From contig JBPCJO010000089.1 in NCBI GenBank assembly GCA_051005235.1, positions 1 through 18,647 of the forward strand: 18,647 bases of DNA, given 5' to 3'. This document shows, piece after piece, positions 1 to 6,739 of the stretch. Numbering within the stretch: position 1 is the first letter of the stretch; every line of letters begins with the position of its first letter. This stretch comes from JALQXV01 sp051005235. Its GTDB lineage: Bacteria > Patescibacteriota > Saccharimonadia > Saccharimonadales > 2-12-FULL-41-12. Below the pieces are notes generated by a model. That model searched no databases and had not been told where the DNA came from. It was given only the letters and a program-made list of their open reading frames with translations. The position numbers and the translations under genes were made by a program.

Positions 1-2
1 AT

Positions 3-2042
3 CTTATAGATGATGATTATGATGGCATCGTTGATAATGAAACCGGCATCACTACAAAGCAAAACCCTTCCCGCTTAAACTGCACCGACCGCGGATTAGT
101 GCTCGATAAGTCTTGTAACTTAATAGACGACGATGGCAATGGTTACGCCGACGATGTTCGTGGCTGGGATTTCATAAATAATGACAGTAATGTTCAAGCT
201 GGTGAGGTTAACCCGGACGGCACTGGTACGACTCACGCCACCCAAATGGCCGGCATTCTGGCAGCCAACGGAAATAATGCCCGCGGGATTGCCGGAGTTA
301 ACTGGGCTACCAAAATTTTACCAATCCAGGCTATAGACGATGATGAATACGGCAATACACTGTCGGTATCGCGGGCTATTCGTTATGCGGCTGACCGCAA
401 TGCCGACGTTATTAACTTGGGTTTAGGTGGCAGCGAGGAAGACAGCTACTTGCGTGAAGCGATCCAATATGCCCTAGATAAAGGTAGTATTGTGGTCGCG
501 GCCAGCGGTAATGACGGTTGCGACTGTATATCTTACCCTGCCCGCTATCCCGAAGTAATTGCGGTAGGTGCTGAAAGCAGCGTCGGCGGAACGGCTTCAT
601 TCAGCAGTTATGGCAATGAACTGGACGTGGTGGCACCCGGTTATAGTATGAACACGTCATCGTGGAGCAAAACCAATCAAAGCCAACAATATGCAAGTGG
701 TGTAGCTGGAACGTCATTTGCGGCTTCTTATGTCAGCGGTTTATTAAGTCAAGGTAGAAGTTATCAACCCGATGCCAGCTGGGCCGAGCTGATTAACGCT
801 ATGCAAGCGAAAACTGACCATCCTGGTTTGGATGCAACACTTCCATTTTCGCCTAAGATCGGTTCTGGGTATGTGCGGGCAAATTCTTTTATTCAACGCC
901 TGCAAACCCCCGATACACCTGCAATACGCTATTATTTTGCACCTTTTGCAGCCGGACACACAATGGATAGCAATCAGATCTACCAGTGCGGTGATGGTGA
1001 CTTCCCTACGACACCTTTGTATGAACTAACAAAAGGCGCGGACGTGCAATACACTATAAATAAACTAAGCCGTCAGCAAGCTATTGACGCTGGATGGACG
1101 TCAAAACAACTCTGGTATGCTTGTATTGGTATGAATAGCGACAAACCGGGCGTAAAACGCACGATTAACCTAAAAAATGAGATCCGTAATCAAACTCCTG
1201 ATAAGACAGCGCAGACTACTCTGTCACCTCATGACATGAAGCTGTACATCAGTCCAGATACGTCAGTGCCTGCCCGCGCCTCTCAAATTGTATCCCAGCC
1301 TCGGTCGCTATGGTTAGGCGACTGGACAAGTGACGTGCGCGCAACAGCCAATAAAACCGTCAGTAGCGCGGTAGCTGATCGTTCGATCGCTACCTTAGTT
1401 GCCTATAACATACCGGTACGGGACTGTGGCAGCTACTCGGCCGGCGGTGCAAATAGCAGCGTCGATTATCGGCAATGGATACGCGAGCTAGCGGCCGGTA
1501 TTGGTAATCGTCAGGCAATTGTAATTTTAGAACCGGATGCGTTGGCTCAGATAGATTGCTTAAGTGCAGCCGACCAAACTACCCGTTATGCAGACTTGAG
1601 CGATGCCGTAAATGTATTACAAAGCCAAACCAGAGCATTCGTGTATATTGACGCCGGGCATAGTGCGTGGGTAGACCCGTCAACTATGGCAACCCGTTTA
1701 AAACGAGCCAATATAACCCAGGCCCAGGGATTTGCTTTGAATGTTTCTAACTTCCAAACCTCAGCCAGCAATATAGAATATGGTAATAAAATAGCTCAGC
1801 AAACTGGTAAAAATTACGTGATAGACACCAGCCGGAACGGCTTGGGCGCCAATAAAGATTGGTGCAACCCAGCTGGCCGGGCGCTTGGTCAACGACCCAC
1901 CACCTCCGCAAATGGAAGACTGGACGCCTACTTGTGGATTAAAGTTCCAGGCGAATCTGACGGTACCTGTAACGGCGGACCGGCCGCCGGACAATGGTGG
2001 GAAGCCTACGCCCAAGACCTAATTAAAAACGCCGGCTTTTAA
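3..2042 (+). CDS. Secreted subtilisin-like protease (S8) fused to GH6 glycoside hydrolase, 5'-partial
   Basis: The frame is open to the window edge (679 residues visible), so the GTG at 99 is internal and the N-terminus, probably with the signal peptide and the catalytic Asp, lies outside. Residue numbers count from codon 99. Subtilase signatures: IDDDGNGYADDVRGWDF (9-25), as normally found just after the catalytic Asp; catalytic His in GTTHATQMAG (H46); oxyanion Asn in ASGND (N138); nucleophile in GTSFAA (S206). Residues ~275-395 form an unassigned linker or beta domain. From ~403 a GH6 (endoglucanase/cellobiohydrolase) domain follows: LWLGDW, YNIPVRDCGSYSAGG (D442), VILEPDALA (D480, equivalent to the general acid), YIDAGHSAW, WCNPAGRALG, WIKVPGESDG (D621), ending in a WWEAYAQDL helix. 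The expected action is peptide-bond cleavage plus beta-1,4-glucan-type hydrolysis outside the cell. Several Cys residues agree with an exported protein. Both domain calls are firm; the substrate and whether one chain carries both activities are unknown. Confidence 0.88.
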   Translation, partial: LIDDDYDGIVDNETGITTKQNPSRLNCTDRGLVLDKSCNLIDDDGNGYADDVRGWDFINNDSNVQAGEVNPDGTGTTHATQMAGILAANGNNARGIAGVNWATKILPIQAIDDDEYGNTLSVSRAIRYAADRNADVINLGLGGSEEDSYLREAIQYALDKGSIVVAASGNDGCDCISYPARYPEVIAVGAESSVGGTASFSSYGNELDVVAPGYSMNTSSWSKTNQSQQYASGVAGTSFAASYVSGLLSQGRSYQPDASWAELINAMQAKTDHPGLDATLPFSPKIGSGYVRANSFIQRLQTPDTPAIRYYFAPFAAGHTMDSNQIYQCGDGDFPTTPLYELTKGADVQYTINKLSRQQAIDAGWTSKQLWYACIGMNSDKPGVKRTINLKNEIRNQTPDKTAQTTLSPHDMKLYISPDTSVPARASQIVSQPRSLWLGDWTSDVRATANKTVSSAVADRSIATLVAYNIPVRDCGSYSAGGANSSVDYRQWIRELAAGIGNRQAIVILEPDALAQIDCLSAADQTTRYADLSDAVNVLQSQTRAFVYIDAGHSAWVDPSTMATRLKRANITQAQGFALNVSNFQTSASNIEYGNKIAQQTGKNYVIDTSRNGLGANKDWCNPAGRALGQRPTTSANGRLDAYLWIKVPGESDGTCNGGPAAGQWWEAYAQDLIKNAGF

Positions 2043-2086
2043 AGAATCTTACTGAAATCTTTCGAATATAACTCTGCTGTCGCATC

Positions 2087-2104
2087 TGGCTGGGGCGGAG
2101 GGAT
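2087..2104. repeat. 18-bp direct copy of the tRNA-Gln 3' end
   Basis: The 18 bases TGGCTGGGGCGGAGGGAT are identical and in the same orientation to 2352-2369, which encode the CCA end, acceptor strand and part of the T-arm of the minus-strand tRNA. The match stops inside the T-arm, so this is not a full second tRNA. Integrases of elements that insert in tRNA genes leave such a copy of the tRNA 3' end at the far junction, so this could be an old attachment-site duplication. No integrase is visible between the copies. Confidence 0.6.
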
Positions 2105-2107
2105 AGC

Positions 2108-2121
2108 GCCGCCTTCGCGGC
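2108..2121 (+). terminator. Weak GC hairpin after the protease-GH6 gene
   Basis: GCCGC-cttc-GCGGC forms a 5-bp stem with a tetraloop, about 65 nt after the stop codon, followed by CTCTTTCGCT, which is only moderately T-rich. It may end the upstream transcript, but the signal is weak. The larger inverted repeat at 2143-2239 is an alternative end point. Confidence 0.25.
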
Positions 2122-2142
2122 TCTTTCGCTCAGTCATGCTCT

Positions 2143-2239
2143 AAGCCACTTTTTAAAAGTATATACTCTGTATGAACTCTATGTATACTTATCCTTGGGT
2201 ATCAGTATGCACTGAGAGCATACTTTTAAAAAGTGGCTT
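2143..2239. repeat. Perfect 20-bp inverted repeat with 57-nt loop
   Basis: The arm AAGCCACTTTTTAAAAGTAT (2143-2162) is the exact reverse complement of 2220-2239. The loop is AT-rich and contains further partial complementarity next to the arms (CTCTG...GAGAGC). It lies between the two copies of the tRNA 3' end. It could be the terminator of the upstream gene, the paired ends of a small mobile-element remnant, or a structured RNA; nothing here decides between these. Confidence 0.7.
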
Positions 2240-2314
2240 CTGCGCGTGCCTTCGCTCCACCGAACCCCTCGTTCGCTTCGCTCACTTTATGGGCTTCGGA
2301 TCCCGCGTCCTGTT

Positions 2315-2352
2315 ATGAAAAGAGACCGCCCTGACGGACAGTCTCTTTTCAT
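2315..2352 (-). terminator. Terminator of tRNA-Gln
   Basis: A perfect 12-bp stem, ATGAAAAGAGAC (2315-2326) and GTCTCTTTTCAT (2341-2352), with a 14-nt loop. It starts at the last base of the encoded CCA and reads in the tRNA direction. The T-rich stretch sits in the descending arm. The position directly after the tRNA makes an intrinsic terminator or 3'-processing signal likely. Confidence 0.65.
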
Positions 2353-2426
2353 GGCTGGGGCGGAGGGATTCGAACCCCCGAATGCCAGTACCAAAAACTG
2401 GTGCCTTACCACTTGGCCACGCCCCA
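2352..2426 (-). tRNA. tRNA-Gln (anticodon UUG), CCA encoded
   Basis: Read on the minus strand, the 7-bp acceptor stem TGGGGCG pairs with CGCCCCA, followed by discriminator G and an encoded CCA. The anticodon arm is CCAGT-loop-ACTGG with loop TTTTGGT, giving anticodon TTG. The T-arm is GGGGG-TTCGAAT-CCCTC-like with the expected GTTCGAATC core. UUG reads CAA and, by wobble, CAG, so this one gene could serve all glutamine codons. Confidence 0.95.
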
Positions 2427-2482
2427 TTGGTTATCTTTAGAATGTCTTTAGTAACAGAACTGCATTGTAGCAATTTTAAAAC

Positions 2483-2512
2483 TTGGACGCAAAAAACGGT
2501 ATCCGCTATACT
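2483..2512 (+). promoter_or_regulatory. Promoter of the VanY-like gene, short leader
   Basis: -35 TTGGAC (2483-2488), 18-bp spacer, -10 TATACT (2507-2512). The ATG at 2529 follows 16 nt later, so the mRNA leader would be about 10 nt and there is no Shine-Dalgarno sequence. Confidence 0.65.
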
Positions 2513-2528
2513 GCTAAGCACAGACATT

Positions 2529-3380
2529 ATGCGTGTAATACATCCAAAGAAGCAGCCAGAGGTTAAACCAAAGCGACGACCACCAAAAGCTAGTTTATTA
2601 GTGTTGCTGCTTACCGTGGTGGGAATAAGCGCATTTTTGGTGTTACGGGCTCACACCAGTGAAGCTCCAGCCCAAGACAATGTGACATCAACGGTTACTC
2701 AAAACATTTCTGAAATTCCTAAAAAAGGTACGCTAAAAACGTTTACTGGCCAGCAATTTAAAGAACTTTATAATAGCTTTGCCTATCCAAACACGCAGTA
2801 CATTGGTGAAAATACGCCGATTACCGGCAATGATGCTGCCGACGGTCGGATTCGGCAAGTAGCTGTGGCGCGCGGTTATCAGCTGCGCAGCGCACCTGTT
2901 ACCAGTGCCTTTCAAGATGTTGGCCAAGGCTATTTGCTGCAACAACGGGCCGCGCAGCCATGGCTTGATCTAGTTGCCGAAGCAAAAAAAGACGGCATTA
3001 CGATAAGATTGACTGCCGCCTATCGCTCGGCAGAAGACCAAAAGCAATTGTTTATTACCCATTTGCAGCGGCTAGCTATACCGGCGGAGGCAATTCCGAG
3101 CGGGGCGTATGATGGGCAGATTTCCCAGGCGCTGCGCACGACAGCGATTCCGGGTTACTCTCGGCATCACACGGGTTACACTATTGATATTTCCTGTGAG
3201 AACATGCCGACAAGCTCTTTTCAGTTTACGAGTTGCTTTAAATGGCTTAGTGCCGATAATTATAAAAAAGCTAAAACTCATGGCTGGATACCGAGTTATC
3301 CAGATGGAGCTGGCGAGCAAGGACCTGACCCTGAATCGTGGGAATATGTCTGGGTCGGTGTCGACGCGGTAACAGAGTAG
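2529..3380 (+). CDS. Membrane-anchored D-Ala-D-Ala carboxypeptidase, VanY/M15B family
   Basis: A 283-aa protein. The start at 2529 was chosen because the frame upstream runs into the tRNA, a promoter ends 16 nt before, and it gives a good signal anchor: basic residues to position 20, then a hydrophobic helix at ~22-40. The peptidase domain lies at ~115-278, with ITIRLTAAYRSAEDQ (157-171) and the zinc motif S211-x-H213-x2-G-x3-D220. M15B enzymes trim the terminal D-Ala of peptidoglycan stems outside the membrane. The last motif, usually E-P-W-H, reads E269-S-W-E272, so the catalytic Glu is kept while the usual third zinc ligand His is Glu. The enzyme may therefore be altered or inactive. It is a single gene with its own promoter, next to other envelope genes. 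The family call is firm; the activity is uncertain. Confidence 0.85.
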   Translation: MRVIHPKKQPEVKPKRRPPKASLLVLLLTVVGISAFLVLRAHTSEAPAQDNVTSTVTQNISEIPKKGTLKTFTGQQFKELYNSFAYPNTQYIGENTPITGNDAADGRIRQVAVARGYQLRSAPVTSAFQDVGQGYLLQQRAAQPWLDLVAEAKKDGITIRLTAAYRSAEDQKQLFITHLQRLAIPAEAIPSGAYDGQISQALRTTAIPGYSRHHTGYTIDISCENMPTSSFQFTSCFKWLSADNYKKAKTHGWIPSYPDGAGEQGPDPESWEYVWVGVDAVTE

Positions 3381-3393
3381 TGCTAAAACACAT

Positions 3394-3422
3394 TTGATTG
3401 GTGTCTTCTTTCATCGTACGCT
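3394..3422 (+). promoter_or_regulatory. Candidate promoter of the alpha/beta hydrolase gene
   Basis: -35 TTGATT (3394-3399), 17-bp spacer, -10 TACGCT (3417-3422), then 8 nt to the ATG at 3431, which implies a leaderless mRNA. The -10 is a poor match, but the same TACGCT box with a 17-bp spacer occurs before the 169-aa gene on the other strand. Confidence 0.4.
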
Positions 3423-3430
3423 TTTAGGTA

Positions 3431-4351
3431 ATGACGAACGCGCAGGCAGAAAAATTTATATCAAACTTACATATCAATGGCATGGATGGTCGTTTGCTTC
3501 GTATGCCCGCGCCCAACAAGACTAAAAAACGTCATATTATGCTCTTATACGGCCATCATGCTAGTTTAGAACGCATGTTTGGCATTGCTGAGGTGTTAAA
3601 TGAGCATGGCACTGTGATGATGCCCGATTTGCCAGGGTTTGGCGGCATGGATAGTTTTTATAAGATTGGCGAGAAGCCGACGCTCGATAACTATGCCGAT
3701 TATCTTGCCTCTCTGATCAAGTTGCAGTATAAGCGGCGGCGAGTGACGATTGTGGCTATGTCTTTTTCGGTACCGTTGGTCATTAAAACATTGCAGAAAT
3801 ATCCAGAATTAGCCCGTCGGGTTGAACTCTTTGTCAGTATTTCTGGGTTTGCCCACCGCGATGATTTTATGTTTAGCAAATGGGAATACTGGGGATTACG
3901 CAGTTTATCGGCGGTTTTTAGTCGTCGGTTGGGCGCTGCTCTTATGGCACATGTGGTGTTAACGGCGCCGGTGCTGCGTCTCACCTATTCATCGGTTAGC
4001 AAGTCACACACCAAGATGAAAACTGCCGAGAGTCCGGTGGAATTAAAACGTCGCATTGATTTTGAGGTTAACCTATGGAAGATTAACGATGTCCGCACCC
4101 GCTTCAGTACAATGGGCATGATGCTCACTCTTGATGTCTGCAGCCAGAAAATTAATGTGCCGGCTTGTCATGTTACGGCTACGACTGACCGCTATTTTGA
4201 CCATCGTATTGTCGAGCAACATATGCTGATTATTTTTAATAAGCTTGAACTTATACCGAGCGATATGGCTAATCACGCGCCAACCATCATCGCCAAGGCA
4301 AAAGAAGCGCGGCCATACATACCGAAACGGCTTCGCAAGCTGCTCAGTTAA
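3431..4351 (+). CDS. Alpha/beta-hydrolase fold protein
   Basis: A 306-aa protein of usual length for a single-domain hydrolase, with no signal peptide. Visible fold markers are an early strand and oxyanion region HIMLLYGHHASLERM (35-49), MPDLPGFGGMDS (64-75), the nucleophile elbow VAMSFSVPLV with S111 (A-x-S-x-S instead of G-x-S-x-G), a lid-like helical insert at ~145-215, an acid candidate in TTDRYFDH (D253 or D257), and a late His in NHAPTI (H282). The complete Ser-Asp-His set suggests an active esterase, lipase or acyl-hydrolase; the substrate cannot be told. It stands before two lipid-type glycosyltransferases and ends 49 nt before the first, which has its own -10 box, so a link to lipid metabolism is only contextual. 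Confidence 0.75.
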   Translation: MTNAQAEKFISNLHINGMDGRLLRMPAPNKTKKRHIMLLYGHHASLERMFGIAEVLNEHGTVMMPDLPGFGGMDSFYKIGEKPTLDNYADYLASLIKLQYKRRRVTIVAMSFSVPLVIKTLQKYPELARRVELFVSISGFAHRDDFMFSKWEYWGLRSLSAVFSRRLGAALMAHVVLTAPVLRLTYSSVSKSHTKMKTAESPVELKRRIDFEVNLWKINDVRTRFSTMGMMLTLDVCSQKINVPACHVTATTDRYFDHRIVEQHMLIIFNKLELIPSDMANHAPTIIAKAKEARPYIPKRLRKLLS

Positions 4352-4384
4352 CCCTTGCATCTGCACAAAAGTGCGAAAGTCCTA

Positions 4385-4390
4385 TATAAT
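4385..4390 (+). promoter_or_regulatory. -10 box of the glycosyltransferase pair, leaderless
   Basis: A perfect TATAAT ends 10 nt before the ATG at 4401. No good -35 lies at 16-18 bp; TTGCAT (4355-4360) is 24 bp away, and a small inverted repeat GCAC-aaaa-GTGC occupies the -35 region. The stretch from -10 to ATG closely resembles the one before the AI-2E gene (AACAGTAAT shared). Confidence 0.55.
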
Positions 4391-4400
4391 TAACAGTAAT

Positions 4401-5540
4401 ATGAAGATCGGCTTAGTTTGTCCTTACCACATGTTTCGTGGGGGTGGTGTCCAAGAAGTTGTCTTGGCGCTTCGTGATGGCATTGAGGCTCGCGGTCACG
4501 AGGCATACATTATTACGCCGCAGCCGCGTAACTCAAACATTGCCGCACCAAAAAATGTACTGTTTGTTGGTGGCTCAGTGCCGTTTAGGGCTGCCCGTAC
4601 CCAAAGTGATATCTCGGCTAGCCGAGATATGTCTGCCTTAAACGCGTTGTTACGCCGGGAAGACTTTGATATTATCCACTTTCATGAGCCCTGGAATCCG
4701 ATGTTGTCACTCCAAATAATGTCGCGTTCAAATGCTATTCATATCGCTACCTTCCATGCGGCCATGAGCGAGCGTCGTACCTCGCGGACGGTCGAAAAAG
4801 TCATTACGCCGTATACCAAGTCAATTTTAAAGTACACCGACATAATGACAGCTGTTTCGTACACTGCTACCAACTACATCAGTACTCTTACTAGTCGAAA
4901 AATTCATATTATTGGCAACGGTATTGATTTGAGCAAATATATCCCTGCCGATGAGCCGCAATCACGGCGCAATCATAAAACTATCTTGTATGTTGGCCGC
5001 CTCGAGAAAAGAAAGGGCTTGCAGCATTTGCTAGAAGCTTTTGCTTTGCTTCGTCGGATCCACCCTGAGTTTCGACTTAGCATTGCTGGTGACGGGCCAG
5101 AACGTAAACGGCTGGAGAGTTACGCCAAAGACAATGATATTAAATATGTCAGTTTCTTGGGTTATATCGACGAACCAACTAAATTGCGCTTGCTGCGCCA
5201 AGCAGACATTTTTTGCTCACCTGCTCTTTACGGAGAAAGCTTTGGCATCGTGTTGCTGGAGGCAATGGCCAGTAACTGCGTGGTAGTTGCCGGTAACAAC
5301 ACCGGTTACGAAGGAGTGCTAAAAGGACGCGGTCAATTATCGCTTGTTAACCCTAAAGATACGATTGAATTTGCCCGGCGCCTGGCATTGTTGGGGCTTG
5401 ACGACAGCTTGCGAGCTGCGTGGCGAGAGTGGGCTCAGGCAGAAGTAAAACTATATGATTACGAAACAATTATTGACCAGTACGTTGCCTTATACCAGGC
5501 CGCTTGCTCTAAAAAACAGTCACTCCAGGCACGCAGGTGA
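4401..5540 (+). CDS. GT4 glycosyltransferase, PimA-like
   Basis: A 379-aa protein, usual for GT4/GT-B enzymes. The start at 4401 was chosen because MKIGLVCPY begins the first Rossmann strand and a TATAAT lies 10 nt upstream; a longer reading would enter the previous gene. N-terminal acceptor half: glycine-rich FRGGGVQEV (12-20), IIHFHEP (91-97), ATFHA (116-120). C-terminal donor half: LYVGRLEKRKG (196-206), IAGDGPER (228-235), and the retaining GT4 signature E279-x7-E287 in GESFGIVLLEAMA. This is the layout of phosphatidylinositol mannosyltransferase PimA and related glycolipid enzymes, acting on the inner membrane face with an NDP- or GDP-sugar. It overlaps the next gene by 4 bp (GTGA), so the two are translationally coupled. 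The sugar and acceptor are not known. Confidence 0.85.
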   Translation: MKIGLVCPYHMFRGGGVQEVVLALRDGIEARGHEAYIITPQPRNSNIAAPKNVLFVGGSVPFRAARTQSDISASRDMSALNALLRREDFDIIHFHEPWNPMLSLQIMSRSNAIHIATFHAAMSERRTSRTVEKVITPYTKSILKYTDIMTAVSYTATNYISTLTSRKIHIIGNGIDLSKYIPADEPQSRRNHKTILYVGRLEKRKGLQHLLEAFALLRRIHPEFRLSIAGDGPERKRLESYAKDNDIKYVSFLGYIDEPTKLRLLRQADIFCSPALYGESFGIVLLEAMASNCVVVAGNNTGYEGVLKGRGQLSLVNPKDTIEFARRLALLGLDDSLRAAWREWAQAEVKLYDYETIIDQYVALYQAACSKKQSLQARR

Positions 5541-6667
5541 AAATTGGATTTGTGCTCGACGACGGGCTCGATAAACCAGATGGCGTCCAACAATACATTC
5601 TCACTCTCGGGGCGTGGCTTACGGTTGAAGGCCACAAAGTTCGTTACTTAGTTGGCCAGACCAAGCGTCGTGATATAGATGGTCTCTACCCAATTCCCAG
5701 AAATATTCGGGTTCGCTTTAACGGCAACGCCTTATCTATCCCTTTGCCGGCATCTACCAAAAAAATTAAAGCGGTGCTGGCTGACGAACAATTTGATGTC
5801 TTGCATGTACAAATGCCCTACAGTCCATTTTTTGGTGCTAAAGTTATACGACAGGCTGATCCATGTACTGCGGTAGTCGGAACATTTCACATCATGCCCT
5901 ATGGTTTTGTTAGCACTATTGGTACTCACCTGCTTGGATTGTGGTTGCGGCGGTCATTACATAGGTTTAACGCATTTATTAGTGTGTCAAAGCCCGCCGC
6001 CGAGTTTTCTAAACGAACCTTTGGTATCGAAAGCAAGATAGTTCCGAATATGGTGACTTTGGCAGAGTTTCGTCCCTTGAAAGCACGGCAATCATCTAAA
6101 AAGGACTTTCAGATACTGTTTTTAGGACGCTTAGTGCAACGAAAAGGCTGCCAGCAATTGCTCCAAGCTCTTAAGATTTTACATGATCGTGGGCAGTTGC
6201 CTGCTGAACTTTCGGTAAATATATGTGGCGATGGGCAACTACGCGAAGAACTAGAAAGCTATGTTTGCCAAAACGGCCTTTCTTCGGTGGTGTTGTTTCA
6301 TGGTTTTGTCACACACACCCAAAAAATAGCGTTTATGCAATCGGCTGATTTGGCTGTGTTTCCGTCGTTAGCCGGTGAAAGCTTTGGTATTGTATTGATA
6401 GAGGCCATGGCAGCCGGCAGCGGCGTGGTGCTGGGTGGTGACAACCCTGGCTACCGCAGCGTTCTTGGTACAATCCCAGAGACGATAGTTGATGCTCATA
6501 ACCCTTTCGTTCTGGCGCGACAACTGGCTGATTTAATCGAAAATGATAAAAAACGCCTCGAATTGCATAAGTGTCAGCAGGAGTTGGTTCAGCAGTTCGA
6601 TACCGCTGTGGTAGGTGGGACGCTACTCAAACTATACAAAGCTAATTCTCTTCAAGCCAAACTATAG
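5537..6667 (+). CDS. GT4 glycosyltransferase, second of a coupled pair
   Basis: A 376-aa protein starting with GTG inside the stop of the previous gene (4-bp overlap); GTG gives MKIGFVLDDG, parallel to the neighbour's MKIGLVCPY. Same architecture: DGVQQYILTLG (15-25), DVLHVQMPYSP (87-97), VVGTFHIMPYG (113-123), ISVSKPAAEF (148-157), FLGRLVQRKG (195-204), ICGDGQLREEL (229-239), and E281-x7-E289 in GESFGIVLIEAMAAG. The two proteins are clear relatives and probably add successive sugars to one lipid or polymer. The family assignment is firm; the substrate is unknown. It ends 72 nt before the AI-2E gene, which has its own promoter. Confidence 0.83.
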   Translation: MKIGFVLDDGLDKPDGVQQYILTLGAWLTVEGHKVRYLVGQTKRRDIDGLYPIPRNIRVRFNGNALSIPLPASTKKIKAVLADEQFDVLHVQMPYSPFFGAKVIRQADPCTAVVGTFHIMPYGFVSTIGTHLLGLWLRRSLHRFNAFISVSKPAAEFSKRTFGIESKIVPNMVTLAEFRPLKARQSSKKDFQILFLGRLVQRKGCQQLLQALKILHDRGQLPAELSVNICGDGQLREELESYVCQNGLSSVVLFHGFVTHTQKIAFMQSADLAVFPSLAGESFGIVLIEAMAAGSGVVLGGDNPGYRSVLGTIPETIVDAHNPFVLARQLADLIENDKKRLELHKCQQELVQQFDTAVVGGTLLKLYKANSLQAKL

Positions 6668-6699
6668 GTATTTAGACACTCTAGTCTTGTCATCGAAGC

Positions 6700-6728
6700 T
6701 TGCAAAAGTAACTGTATCAGTTGATAAT
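6700..6728 (+). promoter_or_regulatory. Promoter of the AI-2E-family gene, leaderless
   Basis: -35 TTGCAA (6700-6705), 17-bp spacer, -10 GATAAT (6723-6728), 11 nt to the ATG at 6740. The expected start of transcription is only 4-5 nt before the ATG and no Shine-Dalgarno sequence is present. Confidence 0.65.
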
Positions 6729-6739
6729 GAACAGTAATT

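Noticed and set aside
99..101. GTG as the start of the protease-GH6 gene
   Set aside because: The frame is open to the window edge and encodes subtilase-like sequence upstream; the catalytic Asp would be missing with this start.
2246..2440. 64-aa ORF across the tRNA
   Set aside because: It consists of tRNA and terminator sequence read as protein.
2382..2528. Longer N-terminus of the VanY-like protein from ATG 2382
   Set aside because: It begins inside the tRNA-Gln gene and crosses the promoter; the ATG at 2529 gives a normal signal anchor.
4245..4400. 52-residue N-terminal extension of the first glycosyltransferase
   Set aside because: It overlaps the end of the hydrolase gene by more than 100 bases and precedes the natural GT4 start MKIGLVCPY and the TATAAT box.
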